Assembly: GCF_040790665.1 (NCBI RefSeq)
Contig: NZ_CP160849.1
Coordinates: forward strand, 1,513,501 to 1,577,500
Direction: 5' to 3'
DNA: 64,000 nucleotides
From: Sulfitobacter pontiacus
GTDB taxonomy: Bacteria; Pseudomonadota; Alphaproteobacteria; Rhodobacterales; Rhodobacteraceae
The position numbers were made by a program, and so were the translations under genes. The notes under the pieces were generated by a model, which worked only from the letters and a program-made list of their open reading frames with translations, ran no database searches and was not told the origin of the DNA. Shown here piece by piece: positions 34,998 to 42,897 of this stretch; within the stretch, counting starts at the first letter, position 1, and each line of letters opens with the position of its first letter.

Positions 34998-36477
34998 GCG
35001 CTTCGGCCAGATGCGGTTTGCGCACGTCGCCGGCCCCGTCCAGATCCGCGATGGTGCGCGCCACACGCAATACCCTGTGATACCCACGGGCTGATAGGTG
35101 AAACCGCTCTGCCGCGCGGGACAGCAGCTGCCGCGCCTCCGTATCCGGGGCGGCGATCTGTTCCAGCAGGTCCCCTTCGGCATCTGCGTTCAGGGCCGCT
35201 GTGGGATGGTCGGCAAAGCGGTCGTGCTGGCGGCGGCGTGCGGCTTGCACCCTTTGGGCGACCTCCGCCGAGCCTTCCGCACTGGGGGGCAGGTCGAGGT
35301 CGGTATATCCCACGGGCGGCACATCTATGCGCAGGTCGAAGCGGTCACGCAGCGGGCCCGAGACGCGATTCATATAATCCTCTCCGCAAGCGGGGGCTTT
35401 GCTGCAGGCGCGGGACGGATCGCTAAGGTAGCCGCATTTGCAGGGGTTGGCTGCGGCGACAAGCATGAATTTGCACGGGTATTTCACATGTGCATTGGCG
35501 CGGGCGATCATCACCTCGCCCGTCTCGACGGGTTGGCGCAGGGTTTCCAGCACGGTGCGGGGGAATTCGGGGAATTCATCCATGAACAGCACGCCGTTAT
35601 GGGCAAGGCTGACCTCTCCCGGTTTGGCCAGCCGTCCGCCGCCAATGATCGCCGCCATAGACGCCGTGTGGTGCGGTTCGCGGAACGGGCGCAGACGAGA
35701 GATGCCGCCGTCATCCAGAAGCCCGGCAAGCGAATGGATCATAGAGGTGCTGAGCGCTTCTTGTGCGGTCAGCGGGGGGAGGATGGAGGGTAAACGCGCC
35801 GCTAGCATGGATTTACCCGAGCCGGGCGTGCCGACAAACATCAGGTGATGACGTCCCGCGGCCGCGATTTCCAAGGCGCGTTTGGCGCGTTCCTGACCTT
35901 TGACATCACGCAGGTCATGCTGGCTGGGGCTTTGCGAGACTTCGCCCGGTGTGGCAGGGGGCAGCGGGGTTTGGCCGGTATAATGCCGCACCACCGCACC
36001 GAGGCTGGGGGCCGCGATCACCTGCGCATTGCCGACCCAAGCCGCTTCGGCACCAGAGGCAGCGGGACAAAGCAGGCTACGCCCGTTTTCCGCCGCAGCC
36101 ATCGCCGCAGGCAGCGCGCCGATCACGGGGATCAGGCTCCCGTCCAGCGACAGTTCGCCCAAGGCGACGGTGCTTTGGATGACATCATTCGGCAGGATAT
36201 CGATCGCCCCCAGCAGGGCCAGCGCGATCGGCAGGTCGAAATGGCTGCCCTCTTTAGGCAGGTCGGCAGGGCTGAGGTTGATCGTGATCCGTTTGCTGGG
36301 CAGGGCGATGGCCATCGCACCAAGCGCGGCACGGACCCTTTCGCGCGCTTCTGACACCGCTTTGTCGGGCAGGCCCACGATTGAAAAGGCGGGCATACCG
36401 GCAGAGAGCGCGCATTGCACCTCGACGATGCGCGCGTCGATGCCCTGGAATGCGACCGTATATGCCCGTGCGACCAT
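34963..36477 (-). CDS. comM: YifB/ComM family Mg-chelatase-like AAA+ ATPase
   Basis: A 504-residue AAA+ protein. ComM in other bacteria is a hexameric helicase that promotes branch migration during natural transformation. An N-terminal Lon-like domain (about 1-165, QCALSAGMPAFSIVGLPDKA) precedes the AAA core. Walker A is GTPGSGKSMLAARLP (about 217-231), Walker B includes LFMDEFPEF, and a Cys-rich loop is CKCGYLSDPSRACSKAPACG. VSGPLRDRFDLRIDVPPV and a C-terminal helical lid follow. Whether this organism is competent is not shown. Confidence 0.94.
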   Translation of the reverse strand: MVARAYTVAFQGIDARIVEVQCALSAGMPAFSIVGLPDKAVSEARERVRAALGAMAIALPSKRITINLSPADLPKEGSHFDLPIALALLGAIDILPNDVIQSTVALGELSLDGSLIPVIGALPAAMAAAENGRSLLCPAASGAEAAWVGNAQVIAAPSLGAVVRHYTGQTPLPPATPGEVSQSPSQHDLRDVKGQERAKRALEIAAAGRHHLMFVGTPGSGKSMLAARLPSILPPLTAQEALSTSMIHSLAGLLDDGGISRLRPFREPHHTASMAAIIGGGRLAKPGEVSLAHNGVLFMDEFPEFPRTVLETLRQPVETGEVMIARANAHVKYPCKFMLVAAANPCKCGYLSDPSRACSKAPACGEDYMNRVSGPLRDRFDLRIDVPPVGYTDLDLPPSAEGSAEVAQRVQAARRRQHDRFADHPTAALNADAEGDLLEQIAAPDTEARQLLSRAAERFHLSARGYHRVLRVARTIADLDGAGDVRKPHLAEALSFRLPSVAVA

Positions 36478-36560
36478 TCTACCCCTGATGCCTTGCGATA
36501 CCTCAGGGGTAGGGCGGGGGTGTTTAATAAGCGTTAACGGGCGTGGAAAGCGCTGGATTT

Positions 36561-36583
36561 GAGTTTAATTGGCAAAATGAAGG
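36561..36583 (+). repeat. Dispersed repeat copy 3
   Basis: GAGTTTA, ATT, GGCAAAATGAAGG. It lies in the 120-base gap between comM and the phosphatase gene, 15 bases beyond the phosphatase stop and antisense to it. The remainder of the gap holds nothing else I recognise. Confidence 0.7.
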
Positions 36584-36597
36584 TAGGGTCGGGGCCG

Positions 36598-37179
36598 TCA
36601 GACCTGATGGTTGATGGTGCCGATGTCCCACCCCTGCGGGGTGATGTGGATATCCGTGACCGACAGGTTGTCGATCTTATGGGCCATCGCGGCATGGGCA
36701 TCCACGCCAAGCGCGCGTTGGACCTGTGTCAGGATCACGCCGAAATGCGCCACGGCGATGATATCTGTGTTCGGATGGGCCTGTGTGATCCGGTCAACGG
36801 CGGCGTTGATCCGGCGGGCCGCGTCGTTCCAGCTTTCGCCTTCGGGAGCGGCGATGTCACCCGGGGTGGTCCAATAGGCGCGGCTGAGCTCGGGGTGGCT
36901 TTGCGATACATCGCGGGCGTGCATGCCGTCCCACAGCCCGAAATCAAGCTCGCGCAGGTCGCGGTCATGGGGCAGGCGCAGGCGGCTGACAGAGGCCAGT
37001 GTATCGGCGGTGGCAGAAGCGCGGATAAGGTCCGAGGATACCATCACGGCAGTCTGCGGCAGATGCGCGTTGAGCCGCCCGAGCTGTGCGACATCGGACA
37101 GATCGGCAGGGACATCGCGCCAGCCAACAAAGTTTTTCTCGTGGGTCGGGCCGTGGCGCACCCAATGCCAGATAGTCAT
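36598..37179 (-). CDS. Histidine phosphatase family protein
   Basis: A 193-residue phosphoglycerate-mutase-like phosphatase. The catalytic motif is WVRHGPTHEKNFVGWRD with the RHG phosphohistidine triad. Glu in RELDFGLWDGM and the second His in IIAVAHFGVILTQVQ complete the active site. Members include cobalamin-pathway CobC and general phosphatases; there is no cobalamin gene nearby, so the substrate stays open. The start is ATG 37179, followed by TIWHWVRHG. Confidence 0.9.
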   Translation of the reverse strand: MTIWHWVRHGPTHEKNFVGWRDVPADLSDVAQLGRLNAHLPQTAVMVSSDLIRASATADTLASVSRLRLPHDRDLRELDFGLWDGMHARDVSQSHPELSRAYWTTPGDIAAPEGESWNDAARRINAAVDRITQAHPNTDIIAVAHFGVILTQVQRALGVDAHAAMAHKIDNLSVTDIHITPQGWDIGTINHQV

Positions 37180-37251
37180 GATCAGCGCGCCTTATTCGCC
37201 CAGTGGTTTGCGATTTATTTAGCGTCATTGTCACAAAGTCAAAGCAAGCTG

Positions 37252-37309
37252 CGCGGAAAAAAGCCGATTCTTTTTCGATTCCGCGTGAACCAACTGGCGG
37301 TTTTCCGCG
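37252..37309 (+). promoter_or_regulatory. Alternative hairpins in the rpoH leader
   Basis: CGCGGAA (37252-37258) can pair with TTCCGCG (37279-37285), with an inner A-run/T-run stem between. The same arm extended to CGCGGAAAA can instead pair perfectly with TTTTCCGCG (37301-37309). The structures are mutually exclusive and lie 43-100 bases before the rpoH ATG, in the 172-base spacer. The transcript start is not known, so this may be leader RNA or promoter DNA. Confidence 0.4.
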
Positions 37310-37351
37310 TTTAGATGAAAAGGCGCAGACAGATGTGCCTCAATAGTAGGG

Positions 37352-38239
37352 ATGGACATCATGACGCTGGCGCAATCACGTGAATTTTCTTTGACCCGCA
37401 CCGCAATGAAGGCAGAGCTTTTAGATGCGGAGACAGAACTGAAGCTTGCCTATGCCTGGCGGGACGAACGCGACGAGGAAGCGCTGCACCGGCTGATCAC
37501 AGCCTACATGCGTCTAGCTATCTCGATGGCGGGTAAATTCAAGCGCTATGGCGCGTCGATGAATGATCTGATCCAAGAGGCCGGATTGGGCCTGATGAAA
37601 GCTGCCGACAAGTTCGACCCCGACCGCGGGGTGCGCTTTTCTACCTATGCCGTCTGGTGGATCAAGGCGAGCATTCAGGATCACGTCATGCGCAACTGGT
37701 CGATGGTGCGCACCGGCTCTACATCCTCGCAGAAATCGCTGTTCTTCAACATGCGCCGCGTACAGGCACGCCTCGAGCGCGAGGCCCAGGCCGCGGGCGA
37801 GACCTTGGATAAGCATCAGCTGCGTCAGATGATCTCTACCGAGATTGGCGTGCCGATGCATGACGTCGAGATGATGGAGGGGCGTTTGTCCGGCTCTGAT
37901 TTCTCGTTGAACGCGACGCAATCGGCCGAGGACGAGGGCCGCGAGTGGATCGACGCGCTGGTCGATGACAGCGCGCAGGCCGCCGAACGTGTCGAGGAAA
38001 GCCACGACACGCTGACGCTGCGCAGCTGGCTCTTGTCGGCGATGCAGGCCCTGAACGAACGCGAACAATTCATTGTGCGCGAACGCAAGCTGCGCGACCA
38101 GCCACGCACGCTTGAAAGTCTGGGTGCCGAGCTGAGCCTGTCGAAAGAACGTGTGCGCCAGCTAGAGGCCGCGGCCTTTGGCAAGATGCGCAAAACGCTT
38201 GAGACACAATCCTCCGAAGTGCGCCACTTCCTGATGTGA
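37352..38239 (+). CDS. rpoH: RNA polymerase sigma-32 family factor, RpoHII-like
   Basis: An alternative sigma factor of 295 residues. Region 2 reads LITAYMRLAISMAGKFKRYG, then DLIQEAGLGLMKAADKFDPD and FSTYAVWWIKASIQDHVMRN. The RpoH-box-like segment after it is SQKSLFFNMRR. Region 4.2 is TLESLGAELSLSKERVRQLE. In rhodobacteria two RpoH paralogues exist, and RpoHII serves heat and singlet-oxygen stress; assignment to that branch is by overall resemblance. ATG 37352 or 37361 are both possible starts. Confidence 0.92.
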   Translation: MDIMTLAQSREFSLTRTAMKAELLDAETELKLAYAWRDERDEEALHRLITAYMRLAISMAGKFKRYGASMNDLIQEAGLGLMKAADKFDPDRGVRFSTYAVWWIKASIQDHVMRNWSMVRTGSTSSQKSLFFNMRRVQARLEREAQAAGETLDKHQLRQMISTEIGVPMHDVEMMEGRLSGSDFSLNATQSAEDEGREWIDALVDDSAQAAERVEESHDTLTLRSWLLSAMQALNEREQFIVRERKLRDQPRTLESLGAELSLSKERVRQLEAAAFGKMRKTLETQSSEVRHFLM

Positions 38240-38345
38240 GCCCCCAGATATGATCCCGCGGTCTGCGCGCACTGCCGCAGGAACGGGCTGGCGGAAAATG
38301 AACCGCCCCCCTATGGTCGGAACGAATACCGACGAGGGGGCGATC

Positions 38346-39539
38346 ATGCTGGCTGGCAAACATATTCTGCTGATAATCGGGGGCGGCATTGCCGCTTTCA
38401 AATCCCTTGATCTGATCCGTCGCCTGCGCGAACGCGGGGCCACTGTGACGCCCGTGCTGACCCGCGCGGGCGAAGAATTTGTGACGCCTTTGTCCGTTTC
38501 AGCGTTGGCGGGGCAGAAGCTGTATCGCGACTTGTTCGATCTGGGCGACGAGGCCGAGATGGGGCATATCCAGCTCAGCCGTGTCGCGGATTTGGTTGTG
38601 GTGGCCCCTGCCACGGCGGATCTGATGGCCAAGATGGCGAGCGGTGTGGCGAATGATCTGGCCTCTACCCTATTGTTGGCGACAGATACGCGGGTGCTGA
38701 TTGCGCCGGCGATGAACGTGCGCATGTGGGACCACCCCGCGACGCAGCGCAACCTTGCGACCTTGCGCGGTGATGGCATCCATGTGGTCGGCCCGAATGA
38801 TGGTGATATGGCCTGCGGGGAATTCGGCCCCGGACGCATGTCTGAACCGCTTGAGATCGTCGCCGCGGTCGAGGCGCAGCTGGCCGATGGTCCGCTAAAG
38901 GGGCGACGTATTCTGGTGACCTCCGGCCCGACGCATGAGCCGATTGACCCTGTCCGCTATATCGCGAACCGGTCCTCGGGCGCGCAGGGCACCGCTATTG
39001 CGCGCGCGTTGGCGGCGTTGGGGGCTCAGGTGATCTTTGTCACTGGCCCTGCCGACGTGCCCCCGCCCGACGGGGTAGAGGTGATCCGCGTGCAAACCGC
39101 GCAGCAGATGCAGGAGGCGGTAGAGGCCGCCTTGCCCGCCGACGCAGGCGTATTTGCCGCGGCGGTGGCGGATTGGCGCATGGCCAGTGCCAGTGATCGC
39201 AAGCTCAAGAAATCGAAAGACGGGCTGCCGGTGCTGAGCTTTGCTGAAAACCCCGATATTCTGAAAACCGTCAGCGCGGCGGGGGCGCGGCGGCCCAAGC
39301 TGGTCGTGGGCTTTGCTGCCGAGACGAATGACGTCGTTGAAAACGCCGCGGCGAAACGGCTGCGCAAAGGCTGCGACTGGATCGTTGCGAATGATGTCTC
39401 ACCGGCGACAGGCATTATGGGCGGGGCGGAAAATGCTGTGACCCTGATCACGGATGCGGGTGCCGAAAGCTGGCCGCGTATGGGCAAGGATCAGGTGGCA
39501 CAGCAGTTGGCCGCGCGCATTGCAGAGGCGTTGAGCTAG
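38346..39539 (+). CDS. coaBC: Bifunctional phosphopantothenoylcysteine synthase/decarboxylase
   Basis: Two steps of coenzyme A synthesis in one 397-residue protein. The N-terminal CoaC flavoprotein (about 1-190) has LLIIGGGIAAFKSLDLIRRL, APAMNVRMW and the ACGEFGPGRM flap with the active Cys. The C-terminal CoaB ligase (about 190-397) has TSGPTHEPIDPVRYIANRSS and AAVADWR, and a Lys-rich loop (RKLKKSKDG). ATG 38346 (MLAGKHILLIIGG) is the natural start; an upstream ATG at 38250 would add 32 unrelated residues. dut follows after a dispersed repeat copy. Confidence 0.96.
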   Translation: MLAGKHILLIIGGGIAAFKSLDLIRRLRERGATVTPVLTRAGEEFVTPLSVSALAGQKLYRDLFDLGDEAEMGHIQLSRVADLVVVAPATADLMAKMASGVANDLASTLLLATDTRVLIAPAMNVRMWDHPATQRNLATLRGDGIHVVGPNDGDMACGEFGPGRMSEPLEIVAAVEAQLADGPLKGRRILVTSGPTHEPIDPVRYIANRSSGAQGTAIARALAALGAQVIFVTGPADVPPPDGVEVIRVQTAQQMQEAVEAALPADAGVFAAAVADWRMASASDRKLKKSKDGLPVLSFAENPDILKTVSAAGARRPKLVVGFAAETNDVVENAAAKRLRKGCDWIVANDVSPATGIMGGAENAVTLITDAGAESWPRMGKDQVAQQLAARIAEALS

Positions 39540-39559
39540 AGTTTTCTTGCCTTCGGCGA

Positions 39560-39582
39560 GGATTTAGAACCATTTGGAAAGC
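39560..39582 (+). repeat. Dispersed repeat copy 4 (second subtype)
   Basis: GGATTTAGAACCATTTGGAA followed by AGC, 20 bases after the coaBC stop and directly before dut. It is preceded by GCCTTCGGCGAG, the same 12 bases that precede the copy at 55194. Confidence 0.6.
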
Positions 39583-39603
39583 GCGCGTGCGGTGGAGCGG
39601 ATG

Positions 39604-40053
39604 ATGAGCGAGATCAAATTCAAACGGGTCAGCGGCAATGATGATCTGCCGCTGCCGTCCTACGCCACTGCCGGGGCGGCGGGTATGGATTTGCGGGCCT
39701 TTCTGCCCGACGGGCCGATGGAATTTGTAAAAGGGCAGATCAGTCTGATCTCTATCGGGTTCTCGGTCGAGCTGCCGCGCGGGACGGAGATGCAGATCCG
39801 GCCACGGTCGGGCCTGGCGTTGAAGCACGGGTTTCTGATTCCCAATGCGCCCGGCACGGTGGATGAGGATTACCGCGGCGTGGTGATGGTCGGGCTGTAC
39901 TATGTAGGGGATGCGCCTTTCGTTATCCGGCACGGGGATAGGATCGCGCAGGCTGTTATTGCGCAGGTTCAGCAATACGCCTGTGTCGAGGTCGATGCCT
40001 TGTCCGATACCACGCGCGGGGACGGTGGATTTGGCTCTACCGGCCTGAAATAG
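39604..40053 (+). CDS. dut: dUTP diphosphatase
   Basis: A trimeric dUTPase of 149 residues that hydrolyses dUTP to dUMP, keeping uracil out of DNA and supplying dTMP synthesis. The five family motifs are visible: AGAAGMDLRA-like (AGAAGMDLRAF), RPRSGLALKHG, PGTVDEDYRGVV, RIAQAVI and GDGGFGSTG at the C-terminus. GGAG (39594-39597) is spaced six bases before ATG 39604, so I prefer that to ATG 39601. Confidence 0.96.
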   Translation: MSEIKFKRVSGNDDLPLPSYATAGAAGMDLRAFLPDGPMEFVKGQISLISIGFSVELPRGTEMQIRPRSGLALKHGFLIPNAPGTVDEDYRGVVMVGLYYVGDAPFVIRHGDRIAQAVIAQVQQYACVEVDALSDTTRGDGGFGSTGLK

Positions 40054-40075
40054 ACTAGGATCGTGAAAGGTTCCG

Positions 40076-40108
40076 CTGTCGTGAAACTTTCATAAAGCTG
40101 AAACGAAT
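40076..40108 (+). promoter_or_regulatory. Pho box upstream of phnC
   Basis: Three 11-base units in tandem: CTGTCGTGAAA, CTTTCATAAAG, CTGAAACGAAT. They match the CTGTCAT-N4 direct-repeat consensus bound by PhoB. The box lies 45-77 bases before the phnC ATG, so transport-gene expression is predicted to respond to phosphate starvation. Confidence 0.75.
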
Positions 40109-40127
40109 GTGAATTAATGCCGCCCTA

Positions 40128-40150
40128 GGTTCCCCGAAAAAAGGGGAACC
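40128..40150 (+). promoter_or_regulatory. Hairpin sequestering the phnC ribosome binding site
   Basis: GGTTCCCC-GAAAAAA-GGGGAACC is a perfect 8-bp inverted repeat ending two bases before the phnC ATG. The 3' arm contains GGGGAA, the only ribosome binding site, so pairing would block initiation. Confidence 0.7.
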
Positions 40151-40152
40151 GA

Positions 40153-40962
40153 ATGCTTCAGCTTCAAGCCGTCACAAAAACATTTGGCGCGAATACAGCC
40201 GTTCACGCAGCGAGCTTTTCCGTCGACCGCCCGATGATGATTGGCATCATTGGCAGTTCCGGTGCCGGTAAGTCGACGCTGCTGCGGATGATGAACTGCC
40301 TGACCCCTGCCAGTTCCGGCGAGATTCTGGTCAACGGGCGCGACATCACCAAGCTGCGCGGGGCCGAGAAGCGCGACTGGCAATCCCATTGCGCGATGAT
40401 CTTTCAGCAGTTCAATCTGGTGCCGCGTCTGGATGTGGTATCGAACGTGCTGCACGGCACGTTGAACCGCCGGTCGACATTGGCGACGATGTTCAACCTC
40501 TACCCCGAAGGCGACATCATCCGCGCCATCGATATTCTGGACCGTCTGGGCATTGCCGAGCACGCTCCCAAACGCGCCGAGGCCCTGTCGGGCGGGCAGC
40601 AGCAACGTGTCGCCATCGCGCGCGCACTGATGCAAGACCCCACGATTATTCTGGCCGATGAACCCATCGCCTCGCTTGATCCGATGAACGCGCAGCTGGT
40701 GATGCAAGCGCTGCGGGACATCCACGAACAGGACGGGCGCATGGTGATCGCGAACCTGCACACGCTGGACACCGCGCGACGCTATTGCGACCGCGTGATC
40801 GGCATGCGGCAGGGGCGCATCGTGTTTGACGGCACGCCCGCGCAGCTGACCACCGGCGTGGCGCGCGACATTTACGGGGCGGATGCCAGCTTTTCCGAAG
40901 CGACGACATCGACCCAGATCGAAACGCTGTCCCCCCGTCCCGAAACGGTGGCGGCGCAATAA
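40153..40962 (+). CDS. phnC: Phosphonate ABC transporter ATP-binding protein
   Basis: The ATPase of the PhnCDE phosphonate importer, 269 residues. Walker A is [15 protein letters not shown], the Q-loop [20 protein letters not shown] is typical of PhnC, the signature is [14 protein letters not shown], Walker B is [12 protein letters not shown], and the H-loop is in VIANLHTLD. It is the first gene of the transport operon, behind a Pho box and a start-site hairpin. A small stem (40987-41003) separates it from phnD. Confidence 0.96.
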   Translation: MLQLQAVTKTFGANTAVHAASFSVDRPMMIGIIGSSGAGKSTLLRMMNCLTPASSGEILVNGRDITKLRGAEKRDWQSHCAMIFQQFNLVPRLDVVSNVLHGTLNRRSTLATMFNLYPEGDIIRAIDILDRLGIAEHAPKRAEALSGGQQQRVAIARALMQDPTIILADEPIASLDPMNAQLVMQALRDIHEQDGRMVIANLHTLDTARRYCDRVIGMRQGRIVFDGTPAQLTTGVARDIYGADASFSEATTSTQIETLSPRPETVAAQ

Positions 40963-41029
40963 CCCCAATTATCATTTCATCCCCAGCCTCCGATCCTCGG
41001 GGGCCTATCTGCAAAAAGAGAGACGACCG

Positions 41030-41941
41030 ATGAACAAACTACTTGCTGCTGCTTTCGCGACGACCGCCCTTGCGACGGGTGCTGTGGCCCAAACCGAAGC
41101 CATTTCCGAATTCCGCATCGGTATTCTGGGCGGCGAGAACGCGCAGGACCGGATGAATTCGAACGAATGTATGCGCGCCATGACCGAGGATGCCTTGGGC
41201 GTCCCGACCAAGCTGTTCGCCCCTGCCGATTATAACGGCGTTATCCAGGGTCTGCTGGGTGGCACGCTGGACATGGCATGGTTGGGTGCTTCGGCCTATG
41301 CCGCGGTATATCTGCAAGACGCTGAAGCGGTCGAGCCTGTGCTGGTGAAAATCAACGTGGACGGGTCCTATGGCTACCACTCCATCGGGTTTGCCCGCGC
41401 CGACAGCGGCATCACCAAGCTTGAAGACGTCAAGGGCAAGGTCTTTGGTTTCGGTGACCCGAACTCCACCTCGGGCTATCTGATCCCGTCGATCGAGATC
41501 CCCCAGATGGGCGAAGAGATCACCATGGACTCCGGCGCGTATTTTGGTGAGGTCAAGTTCACTGGTGGTCACGAGCAGACCATCGTTGCGGTCAACAATG
41601 GCGACATCGACGCAGGCGTGACCTGGGCTGATGGTCAGGGCAACTGGGAAGACGGCTACAACTCCGGCGCGCTGCGCAAGGCCGTGGACGCAGGCCTGGT
41701 CGATATGAATGATCTGGTGGAAATCTGGCGCTCCAAGCCGATCCCTGAAGGCCCCGTCGTGCTGCGCACCAGCCTGCCTCAGGACGTCAAAGACAAGATG
41801 ACCGCGCTGGTCGACAACCTGTACGAGAACGACCCCGACTGCGCCTATGGCGTGGCGGCGGGCGAAAGCCTTGGGTTCGATCCGATTACCCATGACGCCT
41901 ATGTCTCGATCATCGAAGCCCGCAAGGCAAAATCGAATTGA
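41030..41941 (+). CDS. phnD: Phosphonate ABC transporter substrate-binding protein
   Basis: The periplasmic phosphonate receptor, 303 residues. A signal peptide (MNKLLAAAFATTALATGAVA, cleaved near residue 20) precedes the two-lobed binding domain. EFRIGILGGENAQDRMNSNE, LGGTLDMAWLGASAYAAVYL and GFGDPNSTSGYLIPSIE form the typical PhnD ligand site, where Ser and Thr hold the phosphonate group. The start is fixed by the signal peptide and a GAGAGACGACCG upstream sequence. A terminator-like stem after the gene probably raises its transcript over phnE. Confidence 0.96.
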   Translation: MNKLLAAAFATTALATGAVAQTEAISEFRIGILGGENAQDRMNSNECMRAMTEDALGVPTKLFAPADYNGVIQGLLGGTLDMAWLGASAYAAVYLQDAEAVEPVLVKINVDGSYGYHSIGFARADSGITKLEDVKGKVFGFGDPNSTSGYLIPSIEIPQMGEEITMDSGAYFGEVKFTGGHEQTIVAVNNGDIDAGVTWADGQGNWEDGYNSGALRKAVDAGLVDMNDLVEIWRSKPIPEGPVVLRTSLPQDVKDKMTALVDNLYENDPDCAYGVAAGESLGFDPITHDAYVSIIEARKAKSN

Positions 41942-41963
41942 TCCAAGTGATTTAAGCACTGTC

Positions 41964-41998
41964 GCTGGCTCCGATCCGCATCGGGGCCAGCATTTTTA
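41964..41998 (+). terminator. Attenuator/terminator-like stem between phnD and phnE1
   Basis: GCTGGCTCCGA (41964-41974) pairs with TCGGGGCCAGC (41981-41991), 11 bp with one G-U pair, followed by ATTTTTA. It lies 22 bases after the phnD stop and 15 before phnE1. Partial termination here would give more PhnD than permease, as is common for ABC binding proteins. Confidence 0.8.
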
Positions 41999-42012
41999 CG
42001 TAAGGGCTTCCC

Positions 42013-42897
42013 ATGACCGCGACATCGCAAACCGACCCCGACCTGGCAGGGATTCAGGAAAACTATCTGGCACTGGCCCGATCAAAACGCTGGATGAATC
42101 TGGTGCTGCTGATCCTTTTCGTAGCGCTGCTGGTGGGTGGATTTAACACCGCAGGCAACCGCAATGCGGGCGGGTTCTGGGACGGCTTGCCGAATATTCT
42201 GGATTTTCCCGCCGATGTGATCGGCGAAGCGATAGAACGCGGGCACCTGCTGCCCGGCTATATGGCGAAATACCTGCCCTCGCTAATAGAAACGGTGAAT
42301 ATCGCCGCTGCCTCGACCCTGCTGGGGGCGATGGTCGGGCTGTTCTTGTCGCTGATGGTCACGCGCGGGTTGGCTCCGGTGCCGTGGCTCGTGGGCCCCT
42401 TGCGCCGCGTCTTGGATCTGCTGCGCGCCATACCCGAGATTGTCATCGCGCTGGTGCTGATCTTTCTGCTGGGGGGCGGGCCGGTGCCTGCGATGATCGC
42501 CATCGCGCTGCATACCATCGGTGCCTTGGGCAAGTTGTTCTCGGAAGTGAATGAAAACGCATCGCTCAAACCGGTAGAGGGGCTTGCCTCTGTGGGGGCG
42601 GGGTGGAGCCAGCGCATGTGGCTTGGCGTGATCCCGCAGGTGGCCCCGAACTACATCAGCTATGCGCTCCTGCGGTTCGAGATCAATATCCGCGCCTCTG
42701 CGATCCTTGGCTTCGTCGGGGCAGGGGGCATCGGCTATGACCTGCGCAACACCATGAGCTGGGGGCAGGGCAAATTCGACGAGGCCGCTGCCATCTTCCT
42801 GCTGCTGTTCCTGACGATTGTGATCGTCGACCAGCTTTCTTCCGTTTTCCGTAACCGTCTGACCCACGGCCTGCCGAGCGCAAAGGTGACCCTATGA
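42013..42897 (+). CDS. phnE1: Phosphonate ABC transporter permease PhnE1
   Basis: One of two inner-membrane permeases of the phosphonate importer, 294 residues. About six helices are seen: one near 30-47 (WMNLVLLILFVALLVGG), and the core from about 90. The coupling EAA loop is ENASLKPVEGLASVGAGWSQ followed by RMWLGVIPQVAP. FEINIRASAILGFVGAGGIG is the typical PhnE segment. Its stop overlaps the phnE2 start by four bases. Confidence 0.94.
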   Translation: MTATSQTDPDLAGIQENYLALARSKRWMNLVLLILFVALLVGGFNTAGNRNAGGFWDGLPNILDFPADVIGEAIERGHLLPGYMAKYLPSLIETVNIAAASTLLGAMVGLFLSLMVTRGLAPVPWLVGPLRRVLDLLRAIPEIVIALVLIFLLGGGPVPAMIAIALHTIGALGKLFSEVNENASLKPVEGLASVGAGWSQRMWLGVIPQVAPNYISYALLRFEINIRASAILGFVGAGGIGYDLRNTMSWGQGKFDEAAAIFLLLFLTIVIVDQLSSVFRNRLTHGLPSAKVTL

